From: Microbacterium testaceum | Lineage (GTDB): Bacteria; Actinomycetota; Actinomycetes; Actinomycetales; Microbacteriaceae | Direction: 5' to 3' | Assembly: GCF_003075375.1 (NCBI RefSeq) | Contig: NZ_QDFT01000001.1 | Span: 62,006 to 126,005 of the forward strand | Length of the DNA: 64,000 nt | Shown here: piece after piece, positions 9,129-17,553 of the stretch | How positions within the stretch are numbered: the first letter of the stretch is position 1 | How the letters are laid out: the number at the start of each line of letters is the position of its first letter | Translations under genes and position numbers: made by a program | The notes under the pieces: model-generated | What the model was told of the DNA's origin: nothing | The model's input: only the letters and a program-made list of their open reading frames with translations | The model's database searches: none

Positions 9129-9562
9129 GCGTTGACGGAGCCCGAGAGGGCCTCGAAGAGCTCCTCCGGGGTGGAGGCGGCCTTGAGGCGGGCGACGTCG
9201 TCCTCTTCCGAGAAGAGGATCGCGATCTGCGACAGGATCTCGAGGTGCTCGTCGCCCTTGCCGGCGATGCCGACGACGAAGGTGACGGGCTCGCCGCCCC
9301 AGTCGACGCCGCCGTCGTAGCGCACGACGGACAGGCCCGAGGCGAGGATCGCCTGCTTGGTCTCGTTGGTGCCGTGCGGGATGGCGAGCTCATTGCCCAT
9401 GTAGGTCGACACGGTCTCTTCGCGCTGCTGCATGGCGGCGAAGTACTCGTCGGTCACGGAGCCGGTGGCCTGCAGCAGGTCGGCCGCCTCTTTCATCGCC
9501 TCCTCGCGGGTGGCGCTCCCGGGGTGGATGCGGACGGATTCGATGCGGAGGACGTCTGACAT
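9125..9562 (-). CDS. mtlF: PTS mannitol-specific enzyme IIA
   Basis: Soluble 145-residue phosphocarrier of the fructose/mannitol IIA family. The phosphorylated histidine is H63 in the motif IPHGTNE. It receives phosphate from HPr and passes it to the IIB domain of MtlA. It lies between mtlA, about 107 bp upstream with a hairpin in the gap, and mtlD, with which it overlaps by 4 bp. The Shine-Dalgarno AAAGG lies upstream of the ATG. Confidence 0.95.
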   Translation of the reverse strand: MSDVLRIESVRIHPGSATREEAMKEAADLLQATGSVTDEYFAAMQQREETVSTYMGNELAIPHGTNETKQAILASGLSVVRYDGGVDWGGEPVTFVVGIAGKGDEHLEILSQIAILFSEEDDVARLKAASTPEELFEALSGSVNA

Positions 9563-9620
9563 TGTTCTCGCCTTTCTCGTCGTGCTGTCCAGCCTCGCAA
9601 AACACGGGCCGGACGGGAAG

Positions 9621-9657
9621 ACGCCAGGGGCCGGGCTGACGCTCCGACCCCTGGCGT
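9621..9657 (-). terminator. Hairpin between mtlA and mtlF
   Basis: A perfect 10-bp stem (ACGCCAGGGG with CCCCTGGCGT) continues past one mismatch into CGG/CCG pairs. It starts 13 nt after the mtlA stop. No T-run follows, so partial termination or RNA processing that sets the IICB:IIA ratio is more likely than a full stop. Confidence 0.55.
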
Positions 9658-9669
9658 GCTAGGGGGGTG

Positions 9670-11334
9670 TTACTTGGACTCGTGCTGCGCGCGGACCATC
9701 TCCACGACCTCGTCGTAACGCGGCGAGTTCATGAAGTTGTCGACCGAGACGTGCATCGAGCCGGGCGACTGCGCCTTGGCGCGATCGGTGAGCTGGTTCT
9801 GCGTGATGACCAGGTCGGCCGAGCCGTCGAGGTTCGCGATCGCCTGGTTGGTGACCGTGACGCCGTCGATGCCGGCCTTCTTGATCTTGTTGCGCAGGAC
9901 GCTCGCGCCCATCGCCGAGGAGCCCATACCGGCGTCGCAGGCGAACACGATGTTGTTCAGCTGCTTCGTCGCGACGGCTCCGCCGAGGCCGCCCAGGGTG
10001 CCGTCGACGTCGCGGTCGGCCGTCTCGGTGGTGCCCGAGCCGGTGGTGCCGGCAGCGCGGGTGCGCAGGGCGCCGAGGGCGGAGGACTCCTTGCCCTTGT
10101 TCGCCGCGGTCTGATCGATCGCGGCGGCGAAGCTGTCGCCCTCGGCCTCGGCGTCGCGCTTGCGGGAGGCCCGCAGGATGATGCCCGAGATGAGGAAGGT
10201 CACGACGGCGGCCACGATGACCGACAGGTAGACCACGAGCACGTTCGCCACGCCACCACCGGCGGCCGCGGCGGTCACGGCGATGATGCTGCCGGGAGCG
10301 GCCGGGAAGACCAGGCCGCCGCCGAAGATCATGTTGACCGCGACGCCCGAGGCGCCACCGGCGATCAGGGCGAGGATCGTCATGGGCTTGGCGAGCGCGT
10401 ACGGGAAGTAGATCTCGTGGATGCCACCGAGGAACTGGATCACGATGGCACCGGGGGCCGACGCCTTCGCCGCACCGACACCGAAGAAGGTGAAGGCCAG
10501 CAGCAGACCCAGACCGGGGCCGGGGTTCGCCTCGATGAGGAACAGGATCGACTTGCCCGTGTCGGCCGCCTGCTCGATGCCGAGCGGGGTGAAGACGCCG
10601 TGGTTGATGGCGTTGTTGAGGAACAGCACCTTGGCGGGCTCGACGATGATCGACAGCACCGGCAGCAGGTTGAACTGCACGAGGAACGCGACGATGCTGC
10701 CGAGGACCGCGCTGATGCCGAGGAACACCGGGCCGAAGGCGAAGAAGCCGACGATCGCGAGGATCATGCCGAGGATGCCGGCCGAGAAGTTGTTCACGAG
10801 CATCTCGAAGCCGGGACGGATCTTGCCGTCCCACAGCTTGTCCATCTGCTTGGTGATCCAGGCCGCGAGCGGGCCCATGATCATCGCACCGAGGAACATC
10901 GGGATGTTGGTGCCCACGATCACGCCCATCACGGCGATGGTCGCGACCACGCCACCGCGCGCACCGTAGACGATGCGTCCACCGGTGTTGGCGATGAGCA
11001 GGGGCAGCAGGTAGGTGATCATGACGCTGACCAGGCCGACGTAGCCCTGGTAGGTCGTGCCGTCGGCGTTCGCGGTCAGCGCGGTCGCCGCTCCGGGCCA
11101 GCCGATGGTCGCGGCGTCGCCGCCGCCGCCGATGATCTCGGCGACCGGGGCCCAGTGCCAGCCGAAGGGGCTGTTGGCGCCGAAGAACCCGGCGGGGATG
11201 AAGAGCATGGTGATGAATCCCCATGCGATGAAGGCCGCGATGTTCGGCATGATCATGCCGGACAGGAACGTGCCGAACCGCTGGACGGCGATCCGGGCTC
11301 CTCCCGGCTTCTTGGTGGGTGACGTCGTCGTCAT
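9670..11334 (-). CDS. mtlA: PTS mannitol transporter subunit IICB
   Basis: 554 residues. It imports and phosphorylates mannitol. The N-terminal IIC membrane domain (about residues 15-345, multiple TM helices) includes the substrate-site GGIHEIYFPY signature. A linker of about 100 residues leads to the IIB domain, whose phosphocysteine is C466 in FACDAGMGSSAM. The IIA domain is on the separate mtlF product, as in Gram-positives. The Shine-Dalgarno AAGGAG lies 8-9 nt before the ATG. It follows ptsI by 51 bp. Confidence 0.96.
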   Translation of the reverse strand: MTTTSPTKKPGGARIAVQRFGTFLSGMIMPNIAAFIAWGFITMLFIPAGFFGANSPFGWHWAPVAEIIGGGGDAATIGWPGAATALTANADGTTYQGYVGLVSVMITYLLPLLIANTGGRIVYGARGGVVATIAVMGVIVGTNIPMFLGAMIMGPLAAWITKQMDKLWDGKIRPGFEMLVNNFSAGILGMILAIVGFFAFGPVFLGISAVLGSIVAFLVQFNLLPVLSIIVEPAKVLFLNNAINHGVFTPLGIEQAADTGKSILFLIEANPGPGLGLLLAFTFFGVGAAKASAPGAIVIQFLGGIHEIYFPYALAKPMTILALIAGGASGVAVNMIFGGGLVFPAAPGSIIAVTAAAAGGGVANVLVVYLSVIVAAVVTFLISGIILRASRKRDAEAEGDSFAAAIDQTAANKGKESSALGALRTRAAGTTGSGTTETADRDVDGTLGGLGGAVATKQLNNIVFACDAGMGSSAMGASVLRNKIKKAGIDGVTVTNQAIANLDGSADLVITQNQLTDRAKAQSPGSMHVSVDNFMNSPRYDEVVEMVRAQHESK

Positions 11335-11366
11335 TGCTGTGTCTCCTTGTTCAGCTGTGCGGCGTG

Positions 11367-11386
11367 AGCCGCATGAGGGTGCGGCT
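11367..11386 (-). other. Small hairpin at the ptsI-mtlA junction
   Basis: AGCCGCA and TGCGGCT (7-bp stem, 6-nt loop) reach into the TAA stop of ptsI. It may protect or separate the ptsI message. It is too weak to call a terminator. Confidence 0.35.
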
Positions 11387-13071
11387 TACGCCGCGACGGG
11401 TGAGGACGAGGCGGCCTGGGCTGCCTCGCGGGCGGAGGCCGCGTCGTCCGCGGCCAGGGCGGCCTCGGCGATGCGGCGGGCATCGTCGAGAGTGTGGGTG
11501 AGCAGGCTGGCGCGCACGTCGGCGAGGGCCGTCGGGGCCATCGACAGGGTCGTGGCGCCCAGGCCCACGAGCACGACGGCCAGCAGCGGGTCGGCGGCGG
11601 CCTCTCCGCAGATGCCGACGGGCTTGCCGTTCGCGCGGCCCGCAGCTCCGACCTCGCGGATGAGGCGGAGGACGGCGGGATGCCACGGGTCCTGGAACGA
11701 GGCGACCGAACCGAGCAGGCGGTCGGCGGCGAGCGTGTATTGCGTCAGGTCGTTGGTGCCGATCGAGGCGAAGTCGGCGATCTGCAGGATGCGGTCGGCC
11801 AGCAGCGCCGACGAGGGCACCTCGACCATGACGCCGGTCGTCTTGAGGCCGTAGTCCTGGGCGAGGGCCGTGAAGTAGCGGGTCTCTTCGACGGTCGACA
11901 CCATGGGTGCCATGACCCACAGGTCGGCGGGACCGGCCTCGGAGGCGCGGGTGGCGGCATCCGCCTCGGCGAGGGCGGTGAGCTGCTCGCGCAGGATGTC
12001 CTCGCTGGCGCGGAGGGCGCGAAGTCCCCGCAGACCCAGGGCGGGGTTCTCCTCGTGCGCGTCGTTGAGGAAGGGCAGCGGCTTGTCGGCGCCCGCGTCG
12101 AGGACGCGCACGACGACCTTCTTGCCGGGAAAGGCGCTGAGCAGCTCGATGTAGGCCGCGCGCTGCTCCTCGACGGTCGGGGCCGAGCTCGAACTCAGGA
12201 ACAGGAACTCGGTGCGGAACAGTCCGACGCCCTCGGCGCCGAGCGCGACGGCCTCGGCGGCGCCGCCGGGCTTGCCGAGGTTGGCGAGCAGGGGCACCTT
12301 CGTGCCGTCGGCGAGGGCGCCGTCGGTGAGGGGAGCGGATGCCGCGGCCTTGCGGGCGTCGGCTCGGTTCCGCGCGCGGACGAGGTCGTCGTCGCTCGGG
12401 TCGACGGTCACGACGCCGGCAGCGGCATCCACGATCACCGTCCGCCCGTCGGCGAGGTCCTTCGCGCCGCTCGCTCCGACGACGGCGACGATCGACTTCT
12501 CGCGCGCGAGGATCGCGGTGTGCGAGGTCGGCCCGCCCTCGGTGGTCACCAGGGCGAGCACCTTGTCGAGGTCGAGAAGGGCCGTGTCGGCCGGGGCGAG
12601 GTCCTTCGCGACGAGCACGAAGGGGTGTCCGGGATCGGGGATGCCGGGGGCGGCGACGCCGCGCAGGCGCGCGATGACCCGCTGGGCGACGTCGTCGAGG
12701 TCGGCCGCGCGCTCGCCGAGGTACCCGCCGAGGGCGATGAGCTGCTCGCGGAACGAGGCGAAGGCGTCGTGGACGGCGAACTCGCCGGTCTTGCCGGCCG
12801 CGAGGCGGCTGTCGACCTCGGCCTCGAGGGTGGGGTCTTCGGCGATCATCGCCTGCGCCTCGAGGACGTCGCGGGCGGCTCCACCGGCCTGCGCGCCGCG
12901 GGCCTCGAGCTCGCGGGCGACGGCGCCGACGGCTTCGCGCACGCGCGCCGTCTCTTCTTCGACCGAGAGCTCGCTCTTCGCGTCCTTCGGGGCGGGCAGG
13001 GGCTCGGCCATACGCGCGATGGGTCCCTGGGCGACGCCCAGTCCGATTCCGACTCCACGGAGTTCCGTCAT
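11386..13071 (-). CDS. ptsI: Phosphoenolpyruvate-protein phosphotransferase (PTS enzyme I)
   Basis: 561 residues, the full enzyme I length. It moves phosphate from PEP to HPr. The N-terminal helical HPr-binding part is followed by the swivelling domain with active H184 in GGPTSHTAI, then the C-terminal PEP-utilising barrel with LFRTEFLFL and the catalytic cysteine in GICGEAA. It lies directly after the HPr gene (15 bp), with both leftward, so the general PTS proteins are co-encoded with the mannitol permease. Confidence 0.96.
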   Translation of the reverse strand: MTELRGVGIGLGVAQGPIARMAEPLPAPKDAKSELSVEEETARVREAVGAVARELEARGAQAGGAARDVLEAQAMIAEDPTLEAEVDSRLAAGKTGEFAVHDAFASFREQLIALGGYLGERAADLDDVAQRVIARLRGVAAPGIPDPGHPFVLVAKDLAPADTALLDLDKVLALVTTEGGPTSHTAILAREKSIVAVVGASGAKDLADGRTVIVDAAAGVVTVDPSDDDLVRARNRADARKAAASAPLTDGALADGTKVPLLANLGKPGGAAEAVALGAEGVGLFRTEFLFLSSSSAPTVEEQRAAYIELLSAFPGKKVVVRVLDAGADKPLPFLNDAHEENPALGLRGLRALRASEDILREQLTALAEADAATRASEAGPADLWVMAPMVSTVEETRYFTALAQDYGLKTTGVMVEVPSSALLADRILQIADFASIGTNDLTQYTLAADRLLGSVASFQDPWHPAVLRLIREVGAAGRANGKPVGICGEAAADPLLAVVLVGLGATTLSMAPTALADVRASLLTHTLDDARRIAEAALAADDAASAREAAQAASSSPVAA

Positions 13072-13086
13072 GGTGCTGTGTTTCCT

Positions 13087-13362
13087 TTACTCGGCGTCGT
13101 GGTCGGTGGTGAGGAGCTCGGCGAGGCGCTCCAGCGTCGCGTCGGCGTTGTCGCCGTCGGCGGTGAGGGTGACGTAGTCGCCCTGCTCGAGTCCGAGCGC
13201 GATGATGCCCAGGATGCTCGCCGCGTTGACGGGGGCGCCCGCGTCCTTGGCGAGGGTCACCGGGATGCCGGCGTCCTTCGCGGCCTGCGCGAAGAGCTTG
13301 GCCGGACGCGCGTGCAGGCCGCGCGACGAACCGATGCGGACGGTGCGGGTCAGGTGGGGCAT
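13087..13362 (-). CDS. ptsH: Phosphocarrier protein HPr
   Basis: 91 residues. Phosphoacceptor H17 lies in GLHARPA, and a Ser (S49, in NAASILGI) is in the regulatory-site position. ATG 13362 is preceded by GGAGAG. An upstream extension of the same frame has no HPr homology and overlaps the IIB gene, so it was left out. It lies 16 bp after the IIB gene and 15 bp before ptsI. Confidence 0.96.
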   Translation of the reverse strand: MPHLTRTVRIGSSRGLHARPAKLFAQAAKDAGIPVTLAKDAGAPVNAASILGIIALGLEQGDYVTLTADGDNADATLERLAELLTTDHDAE

Positions 13363-13378
13363 GGTCTCTCCGTCGCTC

Positions 13379-13705
13379 TCAGATCGTGTCCGCGTGCTGG
13401 CGTGAACGCAGCGCGTCCTCGACCAGGGCGAGGGTTCGGGTGCCGTCGAGGTCGGTGAAGACGTCGTCGGGCAGAAGGACGACGAGGGCGTTCCACGGCG
13501 CGGCTTCGGCGCGGATGCGCTCGACGTCCAGCGCCAGGTGCGGGCCCACGAGCACGAGATCGGCGGCATCCAGGTCGTTCGGGACCGAACGGGACGTGCC
13601 CGCCATGACAGAGAGATCGAGGCCCCGGTCGAGCGCAGCACGACGGACGCGTTGCGCGACGAACGTGCTCGACGCACCCGCTCCACACACCACGAGGATC
13701 TTCAT
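13379..13705 (-). CDS. PTS IIB protein, lactose/cellobiose type (orphan)
   Basis: 108 residues, a stand-alone IIB of the lactose/chitobiose P-loop type: the N-terminus MKILVVCGAGASSTF carries the expected phosphocysteine C7. It is the first gene of the leftward PTS operon, before HPr. No matching IIC or IIA for this class is in the window. It may serve a permease elsewhere or act as a phosphorylation-dependent signal to the divergent PRD regulator; both ideas are inference. The Shine-Dalgarno AAAGG lies upstream of ATG 13705. Confidence 0.85.
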   Translation of the reverse strand: MKILVVCGAGASSTFVAQRVRRAALDRGLDLSVMAGTSRSVPNDLDAADLVLVGPHLALDVERIRAEAAPWNALVVLLPDDVFTDLDGTRTLALVEDALRSRQHADTI

Positions 13706-13777
13706 CGACCGGCCTTTCTTCCTCTCGATTCTGCGCACGGCGTTCACAGCGGACAACCAGGTTCGTTTCCCACCCCC

Positions 13778-13793
13778 CGGAACGTGTGTTCCG
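13778..13793. promoter_or_regulatory. Palindrome in the PTS operon / mtlR divergent region
   Basis: CGGAAC-GTGT-GTTCCG is a perfect 6-bp inverted repeat near the middle of the 189-bp gap between the leftward PTS operon and the rightward mtlR. It is a plausible operator for MtlR or another regulator. There is no experimental support. Confidence 0.4.
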
Positions 13794-13894
13794 CGTATCG
13801 CCGCGCCCGCGTTCGCGCGGAGCGGGGCCGAGCGCTGCACAGCGTGGTTGGATGGGAAGAACGCCGCCGACCGACGCGGCGCAAAGGACGGATC

Positions 13895-15823
13895 GTGACG
13901 ACCAAGGCTCGCCAGGACCGCCTGCTGGCTCTGCTGATGCGCGACGCGGAATGGTCCACGGCGGCCTCGCTGGCGGACGCCCTCGGCGTCACGCCCCGCA
14001 GCATCCGGTCGTACGTCACCGCGATCAACGCCCGCGTCGCCGGTGCGGCCGCGATCGAATCGGGTCCCCTGGGCTACCGTGCCGGTTCCGAGGCGGCCTC
14101 GGCGCTGCGCGCCGCGCCCGGCGCCGACGCCGGCACGCCCCGCGATCGCCTCCACACCCTCGTCCGCCGGCTGCTCGATGCCGCGGACGGCATCGACGTG
14201 TTCGACACCGCCGACGCCCTGCACGTGAGCACCGCCACCCTCGAGGCCGACCTGGCGCGCGTGCGCGGTCTGCTGGGCGGAACCGAGCTGACGCTGGAGC
14301 GCTCGGCATCCACCGCCCGTCTGCGCGGGACCGAGGTCGCCCAGCGCCGCCTGCTGTCCAAGCTCGCGCACGACGAGATGGACGCCGGTCTGTTCGACCT
14401 CGACGCGCTGCGCCGGACGCTGGGGGAGCGCTCCGTCGGCGCGCGGGCCTTCGGCCCTTTCAAGGCCGAGCTGGTCGCCGAGCTCGGCGGTCTCGGCTAC
14501 TACGTCAACGAGATCGGCATCGGCGACGTCGTCATGCACATCGCGATCGCGGCCGACCGCACCACCCGCGACCGCGCGCTCGGCTCGCCGGGCGGCGACT
14601 CGTCCGACGCGGCCGCCGCGGTCGTCGACCTGCTCGACCGGTTGACGCGCAAGCACATCGGCGTGCAGCTCGGCTCCGGCGACCTGCGCCACCTCGCGAC
14701 CCTCGTGCTGACGCGCATCGTCGCACCCGGGACGCCCGCCGGCGACGACGTGCGCGCGCGCCTGGACCCCGCGGTCGAGGCGGCGGTCCGCCTGGTCGTC
14801 GAGAACGCGGCATCCGAGTTCCTCGTCGACATCGCCCACGACGATTTCATCCTGCGCCTCGCGCTGCACGTGCAGAACCTGCTGGCGCGTTCGCGCGAGC
14901 AGGCGTGGTCGCGCAACCCCCTGACCCGCTCGCTGAAGTCGACGTACCCGATGATCTTCGAGGTCGCCGTCTACATCGCCAAGGGGTTGCAGGACGGCCT
15001 GGGCATCCCGATCCTCGACGACGAGATCGCCTACATCGCGATGCACGTCGGCGGCCGCCTCGAGCGCAGCCGTCGCGCCGATCAGCTGCTGACGGCGACC
15101 ATCGTGTGTCCCGGCTACTACGAGCTGCACGAGCTGCTCCGCTCGAGCGTCGACCGCTCGCTCGGCCAGGCGATCGAGGTCGTGGGCGTCGAGACGCGCA
15201 TCGACCCGGCGTGGGACGCGATCGATTCCGACCTCGTGCTCACGACCATCGACCCGCCGCGGCCCGGCGACCGTTTCGTGCGCATCCAGCCCTTCCTCAC
15301 CGACGCCGACGTCGAGCGCGTGCAAGCGGCCGCCGGGCGCATCCGCCGGGGGCGTCGCCTCGCCCGACTGCGGGCCGAGCTCGAGCGCTACTTCGCCCCC
15401 GAGGCCTTCGTCCGGGGAGTGGATGCCACCACCGGCGAAGCCGGCGTCATCCGGCGCCTGGGCGGGCTGCTGGTCGAGCAGGGGGTCATCGACGAGGCCT
15501 ATGTCGACCGTGCCGTCGAGCGCGAGGGGATCTCGTCGACGGCGTTCACCGACGCGCTCGCGGTCCCCCACGCGATGGGCATGACCGCGACGCAGACGCG
15601 GATCGCGATCGGGATCGCCGACCCCTCGATCGCCTGGGGCGAGGGGCGCGTGCAGGTCGTGGCGCTGGTGGCGTTCAGCGAGACCGACCGCGAGGCGTTC
15701 CAGACGGTGTTCGAGCAGTTCGTCGAGGTGTTCAGCGAGCGAGACAGCGTGCAGCGCATCGTGCGCCGCGCGGTGTCGTTCCCCGCGTTCCTCGACGAGT
15801 TGGTCGCGGTGATCGACGGCTGA
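13895..15823 (+). CDS. mtlR: PRD-containing transcriptional activator with PTS IIB/IIA domains (MtlR-like)
   Basis: 642 residues, architecture like Bacillus MtlR (about 690). N-terminal HTH about residues 5-60, second HTH/Mga-like region about 75-135, PRD1 about 160-270 (H in VVMHIAIA), PRD2 about 275-385 (H in ALHVQ and YIAMHVGG), a IIB-like domain about 395-480 with C405 (TIVCPGYY), and a fructose/mannitol-type IIA domain about 500-640 with H559 (AVPHAMG). GTG 13895 has AAAGGA upstream; longer frames extend into the divergent promoter. It is divergent to the mannitol PTS operon. HPr-, IIA- and IIB-dependent phosphorylation would tell it whether mannitol is being transported. Confidence 0.92.
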   Translation: MTTKARQDRLLALLMRDAEWSTAASLADALGVTPRSIRSYVTAINARVAGAAAIESGPLGYRAGSEAASALRAAPGADAGTPRDRLHTLVRRLLDAADGIDVFDTADALHVSTATLEADLARVRGLLGGTELTLERSASTARLRGTEVAQRRLLSKLAHDEMDAGLFDLDALRRTLGERSVGARAFGPFKAELVAELGGLGYYVNEIGIGDVVMHIAIAADRTTRDRALGSPGGDSSDAAAAVVDLLDRLTRKHIGVQLGSGDLRHLATLVLTRIVAPGTPAGDDVRARLDPAVEAAVRLVVENAASEFLVDIAHDDFILRLALHVQNLLARSREQAWSRNPLTRSLKSTYPMIFEVAVYIAKGLQDGLGIPILDDEIAYIAMHVGGRLERSRRADQLLTATIVCPGYYELHELLRSSVDRSLGQAIEVVGVETRIDPAWDAIDSDLVLTTIDPPRPGDRFVRIQPFLTDADVERVQAAAGRIRRGRRLARLRAELERYFAPEAFVRGVDATTGEAGVIRRLGGLLVEQGVIDEAYVDRAVEREGISSTAFTDALAVPHAMGMTATQTRIAIGIADPSIAWGEGRVQVVALVAFSETDREAFQTVFEQFVEVFSERDSVQRIVRRAVSFPAFLDELVAVIDG

Positions 15824-15868
15824 CGCCGGGCTCGCCGTCCGGTCCGCGGCTCCTTCTTCCGTTCGGGG

Positions 15869-16378
15869 CGCGACGGATCGCGCCCCGAACCCGTGCGGTT
15901 TGGTTTTGGGGCGGGTTGCTCGCGTTGGGGCGGGGGATTCGCGCCCCGGGCGAGGAATCGCGCCCCGAACCCGGCGGTCTGGGTTTGCTGCGCATCCCGC
16001 GCGTTGGGGCGGACGATTCGCGCCCCGGGCGACGGATCGTGCCCCGAACCCGGCGGTTTGGGTTTGGGGCGGGTTGCGCGCGTTGGGGCGGGGGATTCGC
16101 GCCCCGGGCGAGGAATCGCGCCCCGAACCCGGCGGTTCGGGTTTGGGGCGTATTGCGCGCGTTGGGGCGGACGATTCGCGCCCCGGGCGACGGATCGTGC
16201 CCCGAACCCGTGCGGTGTGGTTTGGGGCGGGTTGCTCGCGTTGGGGCGGGGGATTCGCGCCCCGGGCGAGGAATCGCGCCCCGAACCCGTGCGGCCCGGT
16301 TTGGGGCGGATCGCGCGCGCTGGGGCGGGGGATTCGCGGCCCGAGCGAAGCATCCCGCCCCGAACCCGGGCGGTCGCA
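15869..16378. repeat. 79-bp tandem repeat array between convergent genes
   Basis: The marker CCCCGAACCC recurs at 15883, 15963, 16042, 16121, 16200, 16279 and 16358: spacing 80 once and then exactly 79 five times. Neighbouring units alternate between two versions just before the marker (GGGCGACGGATCGTG versus GGGCGAGGAATCGCG), giving a 158-bp higher-order period. Each unit has several GGGGCG/CGCCCC inverted pairs, so transcripts from either side could fold strongly. It fills nearly all of the 582 bp between mtlR (rightward) and the AbiEi-like gene (leftward). 79 is not divisible by 3 and long frames through it have no homology, so I treat it as non-coding. Confidence 0.9.
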
Positions 16379-16405
16379 GCCGGCCCTATGACTCGGACGG
16401 GGGCT

Positions 16406-17356
16406 TCAGCGGGGGCGGATGCCGAAGCTCGAGAGGCGCCGGCCGAGGGTGTCGCTGCTGCGCAAGTGCGTCCACTGCCACCGCGCCATCGGGCGCTGCG
16501 TGCTCCCGCGGATCCAGTCCTCGCGCTGCTTCTCGCGCAGAAGCACCTCGTCCAGAGACAGACCGGAACGCAGGGCTTCGTCTCGGTACTTCGACTCGCC
16601 GTCGAACTCGCCCCAGGCGCGCACGTCGTCGAGGCCGAAATCGACGTAGAAGGGGCGGCCCGCGGGCCCTGGAACGGCGACTTGCAGATCGGGCGGCGCG
16701 AACCCGAGTTCGGCGAGGCGGATGCGACTGATGCTCTCACCGGGAAGCTGGGCACGACCGTCGGCGAACACCAGCGCGCGCAACGCACGGGTCCGTCCGT
16801 GCGCGGACATCGACGCGATCTCGCGGATGCGCTCGAGCCATTCCGCCGCCGCGTCGGGCAGGAAGACGCCGGGTGAGGGAACGGCGATCGGCCGAAGACT
16901 CGCGTCCAGGGCGCACACCGCGGTCTCGAAGGCCGCGGTGCGCGCGACATCGGAGAGCGTTCGTTCCAGGCTGGTGCATCGAAGGCCACGGCGGTGTTCG
17001 ATCTGATCGGCGGGAACGTGGCCGCGGTGCCTCACGACGTCGGCCGCGGCTCCCGGACGGTCGGGATCGAGGATGACGTGCACCCTGGTCGAGGACGGGG
17101 CGTAGACGGGGAGACCGTGCAACGCAGCTGCCGTGAGGTGGGAGAAGAGGGGCGCGCGGCGGCTGATCTTCGCGAGGGCCTGCGCGCGCGCGACCATCCA
17201 CTCCTCGGGTTTCGCGGCGGCGTCGGAGCCTGGTCGGACGTAGACACCGGGCCGCAGCCGGACGATCGTCCCCGTGCCGAGGAGCCGTTCGAGTGCCGAT
17301 GAGCCGACGCCGTCCGCGGCGAGGTCGTCGCGAGAGAGAACAGTGAGACCGGACAT
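16406..17356 (-). CDS. AbiEi-type antitoxin-domain protein with C-terminal nuclease-like domain (orphan)
   Basis: 316 residues. The N-terminus (about residues 1-80) has the winged-helix pattern of AbiEi_4 antitoxin-domain proteins: VLSRDDLAADG, then a GTIVRLRPGVYV strand pair, then PLFSHLTAAALHGL. The C-terminus (about 220-300) resembles small DUF559-like endonuclease folds: YVDFGLDDVRAWGEFDGESKY, with D/E/K residues in the right order. This two-part family is common in Microbacteriaceae. No AbiEii nucleotidyltransferase toxin is beside it, so it is probably not a complete type IV toxin-antitoxin system. ATG 17356 has no clear Shine-Dalgarno. Confidence 0.7.
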   Translation of the reverse strand: MSGLTVLSRDDLAADGVGSSALERLLGTGTIVRLRPGVYVRPGSDAAAKPEEWMVARAQALAKISRRAPLFSHLTAAALHGLPVYAPSSTRVHVILDPDRPGAAADVVRHRGHVPADQIEHRRGLRCTSLERTLSDVARTAAFETAVCALDASLRPIAVPSPGVFLPDAAAEWLERIREIASMSAHGRTRALRALVFADGRAQLPGESISRIRLAELGFAPPDLQVAVPGPAGRPFYVDFGLDDVRAWGEFDGESKYRDEALRSGLSLDEVLLREKQREDWIRGSTQRPMARWQWTHLRSSDTLGRRLSSFGIRPR

Positions 17357-17457
17357 GATCGACAGTGTCGCGGCGCGGCGGTCGCGGCATCCGCCACTGC
17401 CCTGTCCGTGGGGGATGACGCGTCGGGAAAGCGCCCTGTGGAGGAACCCCGCAAGGA

Positions 17458-17518
17458 GGGGTTCGGGGCGCATCCCCCTCGTCGGGGCGCAGAGATCACG
17501 CCCCGACGAGAGAACCCC
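17458..17518. terminator. Nested hairpin after the phosphosugar mutase gene
   Basis: The inner stem CTCGTCGGGGCG/CGCCCCGACGAG (12 bp, perfect, 9-nt loop, 17478-17510) sits inside an outer stem GGGGTTC/GAACCCC (17458-17464 with 17512-17518). It begins about 36 nt past the mutase stop. The arms share GGGGCG and CGCCCCGA strings with the 79-bp array 1.1 kb away, as if descended from the same unit. Confidence 0.6.
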
Positions 17519-17553
17519 GCCCCACGCCGCGGGAACGCGGCGAGAACACGACC

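Noticed and set aside
15499..16989. Long frames through the 79-bp array on both strands (minus 496 codons; plus 327 codons at 15893-16876)
   Set aside because: The period is not a multiple of three, and the flanking parts of the same frames are antisense to mtlR and the AbiEi-like gene. No start signal or homology.
16406..17356. Complete type IV toxin-antitoxin pair
   Set aside because: No AbiEii-like nucleotidyltransferase frame on either strand next to the AbiEi-like gene.
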